From the NCBI GenBank assembly GCA_035267815.1, contig DATFLK010000028.1:1-26990 (forward strand): DNA of 26,990 nucleotides, read 5' to 3'. The notes under the pieces are model-generated. The model was not told where the DNA came from, made no database searches, and saw nothing but the letters and a program-made list of their open reading frames with translations. Each line of letters starts with the position of its first letter. Within the stretch, counting starts at the first letter, position 1. Positions 1-7,982 of this stretch are shown piece by piece. The DNA is from DATFLK01 sp035267815. GTDB taxonomy: Bacteria > Pseudomonadota > Zetaproteobacteria > Mariprofundales > Mariprofundaceae. Position numbers and translations under genes: made by a program.

Positions 1-125
1 CCGCCGGTCAGGGCATTCCATCCGGCTTGCGCCAGCCGCGTTGCCATGGCGACCACATCGGCATAGCCGGGATCGGAGGGAAGTATGCGCGAAGAGCCGA
101 AGGCGGTGATGCGTCGTTGTGTCAA
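1..125 (-). CDS. LOG-family (TIGR00730-like) Rossmann nucleotide-binding protein, N-terminal part
   Basis: Only the first 41 or so codons lie in the window; the gene runs off the left edge. The readable protein contains ITAFGSSRILPSDPGYADV, followed by an Ala-rich helix and LTGG. This is the characteristic opening of the TIGR00730/LOG family: a Rossmann strand, then 'GSSR', then the 'LTGG' strand end. Members are lysine-decarboxylase-like folds, some of which are cytokinin-riboside 5'-monophosphate phosphoribohydrolases. No in-frame ATG exists upstream, so the start is probably the TTG at 125-123, after a weak GAGAG. It lies 26 bp downstream of the rlpA stop and is probably co-transcribed with it. 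The family call is fairly safe; the substrate is unknown, and the start codon is inferred. Confidence 0.72.
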   Translation of the reverse strand, partial: MTQRRITAFGSSRILPSDPGYADVVAMATRLAQAGWNALTG

Positions 126-151
126 GCTGCTCTCAGAGAAAGGGACATGCG

Positions 152-1033
152 TTATTCGATGGTGACGACCGTATCCTCGTGTCCCGTATTTTTTAGGGTG
201 AGAACGGTGCGCTCGATGTCCTGGACATTGCTGAACGGTCCGATGCGAACGCGATAGAGGGTTTGCATGGCACGTGCTACCGGCCGAATTTGCACATTCG
301 GATACTCGGGTTTGAGTGAGGCGCTTAGTTTCGCCGCGTTTTTACGGGCCGCAAAGGCACCTAGTTGAACATACATACCGGCCGTATGCGACGTCGACAA
401 GGTGAGGGAAGGGGATTGCGAAGTGCTCGTCTGCCTCGCCTTCGTTGCCGGATGGCGCTGGGCTAGAACCGGAGCAGGCTTGGTCTGGTTGCCCGACAGG
501 GTCTGTACACGAACATGGGCAGTGCCCCGTTTGGCATAGCCAAGTGCCTTGGCAGCGGCATAGGAGAGATCAATCAGCCGCCCTTTGACGAAGGGGCCGC
601 GATCGTTGACACGCACCACTACCTTTCGCCCGTTGTCGAGGTTGGTGACGCGAACCAGGGTAGGCAACGGAAGCGTGCGATGGGCGGCAGAGAGGGCGTG
701 CATATCGAAATATTCGCCGTTTGCAGTTTTGCGTCCGTGGAATTTCGACCCATACCAGGATGCAATACCCGTCCGGTCATAGCCGCTGGCGCTGGTCAGA
801 GGATAATAGGTATACCCCGCAACACGGTAAGGCTTACCGGTTTTATAGTGTCCATTACCCCCGTTTGGAAGGTTGGCCCGACGTTGATGGCCGTAAGGGA
901 TATGGTAGGGCGTGGAGATATGGACGTGCCGGAATGGCGTGTAACTGACACTACCCATGCATCCCGCTAACGGTGTCAGCACAAGGGCAATGGCCAGCCA
1001 GCGAATCAGGCTCTGTTTTTGCACGCCTGACAT
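152..1033 (-). CDS. rlpA: RlpA-like septal ring lytic transglycosylase (lipoprotein, SPOR domain)
   Basis: This 293-residue protein starts with a lipoprotein signal (residues 1-25, lipobox LAGC with Cys25), so it should be anchored in the outer membrane. Residues about 89-178 form a double-psi beta-barrel of RlpA type, opening with GIASWYGSKFHGRKTANGE and containing RVNDRGPF, which carries the conserved Asp144. A Ser/Thr-rich linker follows, and residues about 218-293 form a SPOR domain (YVQLGAFAARKNA, YRVRIGPF). Known RlpA proteins cleave glycan strands lacking stem peptides and are recruited by SPOR to the septum. The start overlaps the end of mltB by 28 bp, which suggests translational coupling of two peptidoglycan-cutting enzymes. 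The long linker between the lipid anchor and the barrel (residues 26-88) is rich in His, Tyr and Pro and has no recognisable domain. Confidence 0.93.
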   Translation of the reverse strand: MSGVQKQSLIRWLAIALVLTPLAGCMGSVSYTPFRHVHISTPYHIPYGHQRRANLPNGGNGHYKTGKPYRVAGYTYYPLTSASGYDRTGIASWYGSKFHGRKTANGEYFDMHALSAAHRTLPLPTLVRVTNLDNGRKVVVRVNDRGPFVKGRLIDLSYAAAKALGYAKRGTAHVRVQTLSGNQTKPAPVLAQRHPATKARQTSTSQSPSLTLSTSHTAGMYVQLGAFAARKNAAKLSASLKPEYPNVQIRPVARAMQTLYRVRIGPFSNVQDIERTVLTLKNTGHEDTVVTIE

Positions 1034-2094
1034 CCCAGCATGAAAGCGAGCTCCGTTGCCGCCATGGCATAGTCGTATGAATGGTTCCAGCGTGTAATCA
1101 CATAGAAATTATAGTGTACCAGGGCAGTCGCCGGGCCTGATGCTGTATCGAAATCGATCAGGGTGACCCGGTCATCGTCATGCCACATCGCCGGTACCGA
1201 TGGCAGTCCATGTCTGCGAAGCCAGGCGACGGTCTGCCAGTCGCGGATGCCCTGTTTCGTATGCTGTCTGATGTGGCGAAGCGCCGGGCTTTCAGGGACC
1301 TCGGGGAGCCAGTAGGCAACCGGTTTGCCGTGTTCCCATCCATGATGGTGGAAGTAGTTGGCCACACTGTGAATGATGTCTTCGGGCGAGTCCCAGACAT
1401 TCCTTTTCCCGTCTCCGTCCGCGTCTACGGCATAGCTTCGGTAGGATGAGGGGATGAACTGGGTGGTGCCGAAGGCGCCGGCATAGGAGCCGAGCACCGA
1501 GGTCGGTTTCATGTGCTCCTCCCGGGCCATGAGCAGAAACTCGCCCAGTTCCTTGCGGAAAAAGGTGGCCCGTTTGGGGTACCCGACCGAAAGGGTGTAA
1601 AGCGCGTCGAGTACGCGATCATGACCGCGGCTCCGGCCATAGTGGGTTTCCATGCCGAGAATGGCGGCGATGATACCGGGCTGTACGCCATATTTATGCA
1701 TGGCGTGCCGGAAAACCTTCCTGTGTTTGTCGAGATATTGCTTGCCCATCTTGGCCAGCCTTTGATTAACAAAGAGCGGCCGATACTTGCGGTAGGGAAG
1801 TGCCTCGTAGGGGCGCTCCATGCGCTCGATGATGGTGGGGACAAAGGTGGCCTGGGCGAGGGCCGCGTGGATGTCCTGCTCGGAGAGATTGAACTCCTTT
1901 TCCAGTTGCTTGGCCAGCTTCGCCTTGCTGGTGACAGGGACGATACGGGTGGATGCATCGTCCTTGGTCTTGGCGAACAGGGTGCGTGGCATGCAGAGAC
2001 AGACAGCGCCCAACATGGCACCGCGGAGGAGTTGTCTGCGCTCTCGTCCCTCAGTTGGGAGGAGAGCGTCGTTATCGGACGTGGACCTCGTCAT
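1006..2094 (-). CDS. mltB: Membrane-bound lytic murein transglycosylase B
   Basis: This is a family-3 (MltB-like) lytic transglycosylase of 362 residues from the chosen ATG at 2094. The catalytic Glu sits in AILGMETHYGRSRG (about Glu149). GAFGTTQFIPSSYRSYAVDADGD and the 'W.S..DII.SVANYF..HGW' stretch are family hallmarks of the substrate cleft. The ORF stays open 32 codons upstream of this ATG, but those residues look non-native and overlap pcm. The chosen start gives a basic N-region with ERRQLLRGAML followed by a hydrophobic stretch ending in TLFA, which is a signal peptide and perhaps a twin-arginine one. No lipobox is evident, so it may be periplasmic rather than lipid-anchored. It lies between pcm and rlpA on the same strand, and the tight spacing supports an operon. 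Confidence 0.92.
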   Translation of the reverse strand: MTRSTSDNDALLPTEGRERRQLLRGAMLGAVCLCMPRTLFAKTKDDASTRIVPVTSKAKLAKQLEKEFNLSEQDIHAALAQATFVPTIIERMERPYEALPYRKYRPLFVNQRLAKMGKQYLDKHRKVFRHAMHKYGVQPGIIAAILGMETHYGRSRGHDRVLDALYTLSVGYPKRATFFRKELGEFLLMAREEHMKPTSVLGSYAGAFGTTQFIPSSYRSYAVDADGDGKRNVWDSPEDIIHSVANYFHHHGWEHGKPVAYWLPEVPESPALRHIRQHTKQGIRDWQTVAWLRRHGLPSVPAMWHDDDRVTLIDFDTASGPATALVHYNFYVITRWNHSYDYAMAATELAFMLGCQACKNRA

Positions 2095-2125
2095 GGCCAC
2101 AGAACGCAAACAAGCTTCATATCTA

Positions 2126-2791
2126 TTAGAATACGAATTCCCGCTTCTCTGGCAACCCTTCCATATTCTGCAGCACTGTTTCGAACACACCGCTCTGCTG
2201 CCAGTTGTTGCCGGTGCGCTCCATGCGGACGAGGGAGACGACGGGATTGGTGCCGATGAAGGCCATCATGTAGCCGCCGTCCCTGAGATGTCCCATAAGA
2301 TGATCCGGTATCTCCTCAAGGGCTGCACCTAGTACAATGGCATCGAACTGGCCGGCATTGTCCAGCGCCTCTGCTTCCATGGCGTTGGCCTGAATCACCT
2401 TTGCATTATTGATGCCGTGGGTCTGCAGGTTCTTCTTGGCCATCTCCGACAATTCGTCGTGCAATTCATAGGAAACGACCTCGGCGGCATGCATGGCCAG
2501 CAGTGCGGTCAAAAATCCGGTTCCGGTGCCAATTTCAAGCACACGCTCATCGCCGCGCAGCTCGAGCCCTTGCAGAATATGCGCCTCCTGAAGCGGGGAG
2601 AGCATCTCCTGTCCACAGGGAAGGGGAACACGGCCCTCCATATAGGCTAGGCTGCTCACGCTTTCCGGAAGGAAGTCCTCGCGAGGCATGGTCTCTAGGG
2701 TGCCCAGCAATACCGGGTCCAGTACCTTGCAGCAGCGTATCTGGTATTCCACCATGTTGCGTCGCGCGGTTTCAAAGTCGACAACGGTCAT
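2126..2791 (-). CDS. pcm: Protein-L-isoaspartate O-methyltransferase family protein
   Basis: This 221-residue protein is class I SAM-dependent methyltransferase-like. It contains the Pcm-family N-terminal element DFETARRNMVEYQIR, the segment PREDFLP, and the SAM-binding glycine-rich motif VLEIGTGTGFLTALLA at about residues 85-100. The family repairs isoaspartyl residues in aged proteins in the cytosol. The stretch where classical Pcm has a Ser/Thr-containing 'GQTISQP' motif reads PCGQEMLSPLQEA here. It therefore belongs to the divergent subgroup common in proteobacteria, whose repair activity is less certain. It is the first gene of the minus-strand group pcm-mltB-rlpA and is divergent from yceD. 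The ORF ends 31 bp before the mltB start. Confidence 0.85.
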   Translation of the reverse strand: MTVVDFETARRNMVEYQIRCCKVLDPVLLGTLETMPREDFLPESVSSLAYMEGRVPLPCGQEMLSPLQEAHILQGLELRGDERVLEIGTGTGFLTALLAMHAAEVVSYELHDELSEMAKKNLQTHGINNAKVIQANAMEAEALDNAGQFDAIVLGAALEEIPDHLMGHLRDGGYMMAFIGTNPVVSLVRMERTGNNWQQSGVFETVLQNMEGLPEKREFVF

Positions 2792-3003
2792 GCTGTGCCC
2801 TCCGTGGATGCCATTCTAACAGGATGGTTGTGTCGCAACAGGCGGCATCATCCAATGTGCGCATGCTGCGGGAGCGGGGAATATTGTCCACAGATCTGCG
2901 CAATGTAAATCGTCAACCTATATGAATACCGTTTTTATGGCTATGTTGCCCGTTCCGGGGCGATCCTGCAGCCTGTCAGGGACAGGATTGGGCATTGACC
3001 TGC

Positions 3004-3031
3004 TTGACCGGCTTGCTTCTAGCACCATAAT
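3004..3031 (+). promoter_or_regulatory. Candidate sigma70 promoter of the yceD-rpmF-fab operon
   Basis: TTGACC (3004-3009) and CATAAT (3026-3031) each match the sigma70 consensus at five of six positions and are separated by 16 bp. The site lies about 45 bp upstream of the likely yceD start, in the non-coding gap between pcm and yceD, so position and strand both fit. No experimental support. Confidence 0.5.
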
Positions 3032-3074
3032 GCCGCATCCGTCCACATGCCGGTGGAGCGGCGGAGGTGTTTTT

Positions 3075-3599
3075 TTGTTGTACAAGCACATGATTCTGCA
3101 ACTGCAGGATTTGCCGAAACCCGGTTGGTATTGGTGCGGTGAAGTACCGCAGGCGTTGCTGGAAGATGCAGAGTTGGGTGCAGTGAATGCGCTCACTGGC
3201 CTCTGTTCGGACGCACACTGGGATGTGCAGGTGCATCGCGAGAACGGGTGTTACCGCCTGAGTGGGGCGTGGCGGGTCTGTATGCAGCGTCAGTGTAGTC
3301 GGTGCAACGCAGATTTTGACCATCATCTGGCGGGGGAAAGTCGGCGCAACTATAGCCTGGGTGATGTGGCGAGCGTCGAGGCCGATGAAGAGGTGCTGAT
3401 GCCGCCCGGACGGGTCGACCTTCTTGATGTGTTGCGTGAGGATATCTGGCTCGCCAGGCCAGCTGTGGCAGTATGCAAGGACGATTGCATGGGGTTGTGT
3501 TCGCAATGCGGGCAGGATCTTAATAAGGGCCAGTGCGACTGCCCTGCGGATGATGTGGATCATCCCTTTGCGAAATTGAAGGATTTGAAGTTGAATTAA
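3075..3599 (+). CDS. yceD: DUF177/YceD family protein (23S rRNA accumulation factor)
   Basis: This is a DUF177/YceD protein of about 174 residues. The hallmark is paired cysteines: CSRCNADF in the middle, and later CKDDCMGLCSQCGQDLNKG followed by CDCP. This matches the 'C..C.G.C..CG..LN...C.C' signature of bacterial YceD. In Escherichia coli YceD is needed for normal 23S rRNA levels, and in bacteria and plants it commonly sits directly before rpmF, as it does here. An ATG-initiated frame is open from 2922, but that would absorb the promoter. The best ribosome site is GGAGG at 3063-3067, seven bases before TTG 3075. TTG 3078 and ATG 3090 (MILQLQD) are alternatives. The exact start is uncertain; the family is clear. 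Confidence 0.85.
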   Translation: MLYKHMILQLQDLPKPGWYWCGEVPQALLEDAELGAVNALTGLCSDAHWDVQVHRENGCYRLSGAWRVCMQRQCSRCNADFDHHLAGESRRNYSLGDVASVEADEEVLMPPGRVDLLDVLREDIWLARPAVAVCKDDCMGLCSQCGQDLNKGQCDCPADDVDHPFAKLKDLKLN

Positions 3600-3630
3600 C
3601 GGCTTCCTTTGAAGACAGGAGTATAAAGAA

Positions 3631-3813
3631 ATGGCAGTTCCCAAGAGAAAGACCAGTACATCGAAACGCAATATGCGGAGAGCGCACGACAGCGTCGGCG
3701 TATCCGCAATGAGCGAATGCCCGGATTGCGGCGAGATGATGCGTCCGCATCACGCTTGTCCGCATTGCGGCCATTACAAGGGTCGCGAGGTAGTGGCGAA
3801 AGACGAGGATTAA
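3631..3813 (+). CDS. rpmF: 50S ribosomal protein L32
   Basis: At 60 residues it has the usual L32 length. It begins with the nearly invariant MAVPKRKTSTSKRNMRRAHD and carries two CxxC pairs (CPDCG and CPHCG), the zinc-ribbon form of L32. It lies 31 bp after yceD with an AGGAG ribosome site, and its TAA overlaps the plsX ATG by one base (TAATG). This coupling links ribosome assembly to lipid synthesis genes, a conserved arrangement in proteobacteria. Confidence 0.98.
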   Translation: MAVPKRKTSTSKRNMRRAHDSVGVSAMSECPDCGEMMRPHHACPHCGHYKGREVVAKDED

Positions 3814-4841
3814 TGTCCGCGTCGGACGCAAATATTCCCCGTATACTGGTGGATGGGCATGGCGGTGATCATGCCCCTGATATGGTCGTTGATGCACTGG
3901 CTTCGCTGCTGAAGAAGCGGCGAGGCCAGCTGCATTTCGGTATCGTCGGTATCAGTGACGTCCTCCTGCCAGCCCTCGAGTCGAGAGGGATCGCCTCCCA
4001 GGTGGAGCTTGTCCCCGCGACCGAGGTCGTTGATATGTGCGAGGGACCGGCCATGGCTGTGCGTCGCAAGAAGGACTCCTCCATGCATGTCGGTGCGCGT
4101 ATGGTGCGCGACGGCCACTGGGATGCGCTGGTCAGCGCCGGGAATACCGGTGCCCTGATGGCTATCTCGAAGCTGATCCTGAAGACCTTGCCCGGTATTG
4201 ACCGGCCCGCGATTGCCTCGATGATCCCGGGTGTGAAGGGTGGGAGCACGCTGCTGCTCGACTGTGGCGCCAATGTTGATTGCACCTCCAACCACCTGGT
4301 TCAGTTTGCCGTGATGGGATCGTGCTATATGAAGGCCGCCGAGGGGATCGAATCTCCCCGTGTCGGCGTTCTGAATATCGGACATGAGGACATCAAGGGT
4401 ACCGATGTGGTCAAGGTGGCAGCATCGGAGTTGCGCGAATCGCCGCTTAATTTTACCGGCAATGCAGAGGGGACCGATATCTTTGCAGGCAAGTTCGACG
4501 TGGTGGTCTGCGACGGCTTCGTCGGCAATGTCGCACTGAAGGCGATGGAGGGTGCGGCCGGCTTTATCCGTTACCATCTGAAACATGAACTGACCCGCAA
4601 CCCGATTACCCGGGCCGGTACCCTGTTTGTTCGTTCGGCACTGCAGCGCTTCCGTTCCGCCATCGATCCCGACGAATACAATGGTGCACCGCTTCTGGGT
4701 CTCAACGGCATTGTTGTGAAGAGTCACGGATCCGCCGGCAGTCATGCCTATGCCAATGCAATCGAGGTGGCCCGGCGCGAGGTCGAGTCAAATCTGAGTA
4801 GTATGATTGTCGATTCGATGAATGCGCTGGTGACCGAGTAG
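3813..4841 (+). CDS. plsX: Phosphate acyltransferase PlsX
   Basis: PlsX makes acyl-phosphate from acyl-ACP, the first step of phosphatidic acid synthesis in the PlsX/PlsY route. This 342-residue copy has the N-terminal motif ILVDGHGGDHAPDMVV (consensus DAMGGDxAP, with Met changed to His), the SAGNTGALMA segment, LLDCGANVDC and GFVGNVALKAMEGAA, all family signatures. The ATG at 3813 shares its A with the rpmF stop codon. The frame is open upstream, but those codons lie inside rpmF. It ends directly against the fabH ATG with no gap. It is a peripheral membrane enzyme by family knowledge. Confidence 0.96.
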   Translation: MSASDANIPRILVDGHGGDHAPDMVVDALASLLKKRRGQLHFGIVGISDVLLPALESRGIASQVELVPATEVVDMCEGPAMAVRRKKDSSMHVGARMVRDGHWDALVSAGNTGALMAISKLILKTLPGIDRPAIASMIPGVKGGSTLLLDCGANVDCTSNHLVQFAVMGSCYMKAAEGIESPRVGVLNIGHEDIKGTDVVKVAASELRESPLNFTGNAEGTDIFAGKFDVVVCDGFVGNVALKAMEGAAGFIRYHLKHELTRNPITRAGTLFVRSALQRFRSAIDPDEYNGAPLLGLNGIVVKSHGSAGSHAYANAIEVARREVESNLSSMIVDSMNALVTE

Positions 4842-5873
4842 ATGGGTGTGTATGTCCATATCGCTGGTCTGGGGGGGTATCTTCCCGAATGTGTCATGAC
4901 GAACCAGGATCTGGAAAAACGGATTGACACGACCGATGCCTGGATCGTGGAACGGACCGGTATCCGCGAACGTCACATTATCGATGAGTCGAAGCACACC
5001 TCAGATCTTGCCGTGGAGGCAGCAAAACAGGCGCTGTCGGATGCGGGTATGCAGATTGATGATATGGATGCGCTTGTTGTCGCCACCACCACGCCCGATA
5101 TGGTGTTTCCCTCGACCGCCAGTATCACCCAATACAAGCTCGGCGGAGAGGGCTTCCCAGCATGGGATATCCAGGCAGTCTGCTCGGGCTTTGTCTACGG
5201 ATTGGCGCAACTCGATGGCATGATGCGGGCTGGCATGTTTCGCCGCGTGCTGTTGATTGGCGCAGAATCGATGTCGCGTATCCTTGACTGGAGTGACCGT
5301 TCTACCTGCGTGCTGTTTGGCGATGGCGCGGGTGCCGTTGTGTTGGAAGCGCGGGAGGAGGAGGGGGGTGTGATCGGTTCCGTACTGCATGCCAATGGCT
5401 CCTACCGCGATCTTTTGAAGGCTTCGCATGCGCATCCCGGAGCACACCCCGATCTGGAGATCGATATGCATCTTGATTCCGCCGGTGTGGCGGCTGTCGA
5501 GATGCGAGGCAACGAGGTGTTTCGCACGGCGGTCAACAAGCTGGGCGAGGTGGTTGGCGAGGTGCTGAATCGGTACGACCTGGAAGCTCGCGATGTGGAC
5601 TGGCTGATTCCTCATCAGGCCAATATCCGAATCATTAGCGCCACGGCCAGAAAATTGAAGCTGGATATGGAGCGCGTGGCGGTGACGGTGGATCGTCATG
5701 CCAATACATCCTCGGCCAGCGTACCGCTGGCGATGAACAGTTTTTACCGCGAGGGCCGTTTCCGGAAAGGGCAGCTTCTTCTGCTCGAGGCCTTTGGGGC
5801 AGGATTTGCATGGGGAGCCAATCTGGTTCGCTGGAGCAAGGATTCGTTCCCCGACACAGGAGGTGAATGCTGA
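4842..5873 (+). CDS. fabH: 3-oxoacyl-ACP synthase III (FabH)
   Basis: FabH condenses acetyl-CoA with malonyl-ACP to start type II fatty acid synthesis. The 343-residue protein shows the Cys-His-Asn triad: Cys114 in QAVCSGFVYG, His258 in IPHQANIRI and Asn288 in RHANTSSAS. It also has the N-terminal WIVERTGIRERH substrate-entry motif and the FGDGAGAVVL segment. Start and end are tightly packed: the ATG follows the plsX stop directly and the end overlaps fabD by 7 bp. The C-terminus extends about a dozen residues (WSKDSFPDTGGEC) beyond the usual end, and that tail contains the fabD ribosome site. Confidence 0.97.
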   Translation: MGVYVHIAGLGGYLPECVMTNQDLEKRIDTTDAWIVERTGIRERHIIDESKHTSDLAVEAAKQALSDAGMQIDDMDALVVATTTPDMVFPSTASITQYKLGGEGFPAWDIQAVCSGFVYGLAQLDGMMRAGMFRRVLLIGAESMSRILDWSDRSTCVLFGDGAGAVVLEAREEEGGVIGSVLHANGSYRDLLKASHAHPGAHPDLEIDMHLDSAGVAAVEMRGNEVFRTAVNKLGEVVGEVLNRYDLEARDVDWLIPHQANIRIISATARKLKLDMERVAVTVDRHANTSSASVPLAMNSFYREGRFRKGQLLLLEAFGAGFAWGANLVRWSKDSFPDTGGEC

Positions 5874-6823
5874 ATACGGAACTCGCTTTTCTCTTTCCCG
5901 GTCAGGGCTCCCAGAGCGTGGGCATGTTGTCTTCCCATCTGGAGCAGGAGAGTGTGGTCGCGGATACCTTCTCTGAAGCCTCGGATGCAGTCGGATACGA
6001 TGTTCGCGCACTGGTGATGGATAATCCCGATGGCAGGTTGGATCAAACCGAATATACACAACCGGCCCTGCTGACCGCTTCCACGGCGCTACTTCGACTG
6101 TGGCGTGCGCGTGGCGGTGTCGAGGCAGGTCAGCTCGCAGGTCACAGCCTGGGTGAATACTCGGCGCTGGTAGCCGCCGGAAGCCTTGCATTCGATGATG
6201 CCGTCAGGCTGGTCTCCTTTCGCGGGCGTGCCATGAGCGAAGCCGTGCCACAGGGCATGGGGCGCATGGCGGCGATCCTTGGTCTGGATGATGATCAGCT
6301 GACAGCACTGTGTGAACAGGCCTCCGATACGGAGGAGAAGGTATGGGCTGCGAACTTTAACTGTCCGGGGCAGCTTGTTGTGGCTGGCCACGCAGACGCC
6401 GTGGACCGCCTGATTGATCTTGCCAAGGGGAGCGGTGCCAAGCGGGCGCTGCCGCTGGCGGTCAGTGCGCCGTCACATACGCCGTTAATGCAACCCGCCG
6501 CCGATGCCATGGCAGAACGCTTGAGCGAGGTAAACGTTTCCGATCCCGACAGGCCGGTATGGAGCAATGCATGGGCCAGGCCGGTGTCCCGTGCTGATGA
6601 GGTGCGTCAGGCGCTGGTGGAGCAGCTGGTCTCTCCGGTATGCTGGACCGACACCATACGCCATATGCGCAAGGCCGACGTATCCAGGGCCGTTGAAATG
6701 GGACCGGGCAAGGTGCTGGCAGGACTGGTGAAACGCATTGACCGCAATATCAACGTGTTTCCAACTGATGAACCAGCACGTATGATCGAAAGTCTTGAGT
6801 CCGTAGCAGGGAGTGGAGATTGA
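5867..6823 (+). CDS. fabD: Malonyl-CoA:ACP transacylase (FabD)
   Basis: FabD loads malonyl groups onto ACP. The 318-residue protein begins with the typical LAFLFPGQGSQSVGML, has the nucleophile Ser94 in AGHSLGEYSALVAAG, the arginine in SFRGRAM, and the catalytic His204 in SAPSHTPLM. The ribosome site AGGAGGT (5858-5864) lies inside the fabH end, so the two genes are probably translationally coupled. The stop codon overlaps the TTG start of fabG. Confidence 0.97.
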   Translation: MLNTELAFLFPGQGSQSVGMLSSHLEQESVVADTFSEASDAVGYDVRALVMDNPDGRLDQTEYTQPALLTASTALLRLWRARGGVEAGQLAGHSLGEYSALVAAGSLAFDDAVRLVSFRGRAMSEAVPQGMGRMAAILGLDDDQLTALCEQASDTEEKVWAANFNCPGQLVVAGHADAVDRLIDLAKGSGAKRALPLAVSAPSHTPLMQPAADAMAERLSEVNVSDPDRPVWSNAWARPVSRADEVRQALVEQLVSPVCWTDTIRHMRKADVSRAVEMGPGKVLAGLVKRIDRNINVFPTDEPARMIESLESVAGSGD

Positions 6824-7557
6824 GTGAACAACGTACAGCGCTGATAACTGGAGCGAGTCGCGGTATCGGCTATGCCATCGCCGAACACTTGGCTGGCCAG
6901 GGTTACCATCTGGCAATCTGCGGTACCCGCGAAGCCACCATTCAGGAGGCAGCTGAACGTCTGGCCACCTCGGGGATCGAGGTGCATGCCCATGCTGTTG
7001 ATGTCTCCCAGCAGGAGCAGGTACAGCAACTCGTGCAGCAGACCGTGAAGGATTTCGGACGTCTTGACGTACTGGTCAACAATGCCGGGATTACGCGTGA
7101 CGGACTGGCCATGCGGATGAAGGCAGAGGACTGGCAGCAGGTGATCGATACTAACCTCTCTTCGGTGTTTTATGCATCGCAGGCCGCAATCAAGCCGATG
7201 ATGAAGGCAAAATCGGGACGTATCATCAACATCTCATCTGTCGTCGCCTCGATGGGAAATCCCGGCCAGTTGAACTATTGCGCCAGCAAGGGTGGTATTG
7301 ATGCCATGACCCGTTCGCTGGCGCGCGAGGTCGGGGCGAGGGGGATCACGGTCAATGCCGTGGCGCCGGGATTTATCGCCACCGACATGACTGCGGAGCT
7401 GGGTGATGAGCTCACTGCAAAACTGGTGGATCAGGTGCCGCTGGGGCGTCTGGGCAGTGCTGCCGATGTGGCGGCTGCAGTGGCGTTTCTGGCCAGTCAG
7501 GAGGCAGCATACATCACCGGTCAGGTGCTGCATGTGAATGGCGGTATGTATATGTAG
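6820..7557 (+). CDS. fabG: 3-oxoacyl-ACP reductase (FabG), TTG start
   Basis: FabG reduces 3-oxoacyl-ACP with NADPH. The 245-residue short-chain dehydrogenase has the TGASRGIG cofactor loop (10-17), NNAG (87-90), and the Asn112-Ser140-Tyr153-Lys157 tetrad, with Tyr and Lys in YCASKGG. It ends in the standard FabG terminus GQVLHVNGGMYM. The only start that gives a normal N-terminus (MSEQRTALITGAS) is TTG at 6820, with GGAG just upstream. It overlaps the fabD TGA by two bases, so initiation is probably coupled to termination of fabD. A gap of about 180 bp follows before acpP. Confidence 0.96.
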   Translation: MSEQRTALITGASRGIGYAIAEHLAGQGYHLAICGTREATIQEAAERLATSGIEVHAHAVDVSQQEQVQQLVQQTVKDFGRLDVLVNNAGITRDGLAMRMKAEDWQQVIDTNLSSVFYASQAAIKPMMKAKSGRIINISSVVASMGNPGQLNYCASKGGIDAMTRSLAREVGARGITVNAVAPGFIATDMTAELGDELTAKLVDQVPLGRLGSAADVAAAVAFLASQEAAYITGQVLHVNGGMYM

Positions 7558-7739
7558 GTTTGTACCGGAGGCGATGGCAGGAGGGTGTTTGGGCCTGTCA
7601 GACTTCGGGATGGAATGCCGGCGGTAGTAAAGAAATGTTGCCGGTGCCGCACAGATTTTTTACAGATGCACAAAAGCGGCTTGTGCAAGGTGTATGGCTA
7701 TGATAGAAGCCGCACCAATTTCATATGTGGAGGACATAT

Positions 7740-7979
7740 ATGTCTGCAGAGATTGAAGCAAAAGTCATCAAGATCGTCGCTGATCAGCTGAATGTGGATG
7801 AGAGCGAGATCAACCCGGATTCCTCTTTTGTCGATGATCTGGGCGCTGATTCGCTTGATACCGTTGAGCTTGTGATGGCATTTGAGGAGGAGTTTGGCAT
7901 CGAGATTCCTGATGAGGATGCCGAAAAGATTCAATCCGTTCAGAACGCTATCGATTATATCGCTGCCAAAGCTGAATAA
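7740..7979 (+). CDS. acpP: Acyl carrier protein
   Basis: This 79-residue acidic protein carries growing acyl chains. Ser38 in LGADSLDTVELVMAFEEEF is the 4'-phosphopantetheine site, and the sequence matches the ACP consensus throughout. GGAGG lies just before the ATG at 7740. Five more codons upstream are open but lack a ribosome site. The 182-bp non-coding gap before it (7558-7739) contains TATGAT at 7699 and TTGTGC at 7681, but no well-spaced pair; a separate acpP promoter there is plausible because ACP is needed in excess. fabF follows after 3 bp. Confidence 0.98.
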   Translation: MSAEIEAKVIKIVADQLNVDESEINPDSSFVDDLGADSLDTVELVMAFEEEFGIEIPDEDAEKIQSVQNAIDYIAAKAE

Positions 7980-7982
7980 CCC

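Noticed and set aside
515..970. Plus-strand ORF of 151 codons opposite rlpA
   Set aside because: Antisense shadow of a well-supported rlpA with no family motifs or ribosome site.
2972..2986. Hairpin CCTGTC/GACAGG near the yceD promoter as a terminator
   Set aside because: Six-base stem with no T run on either strand.
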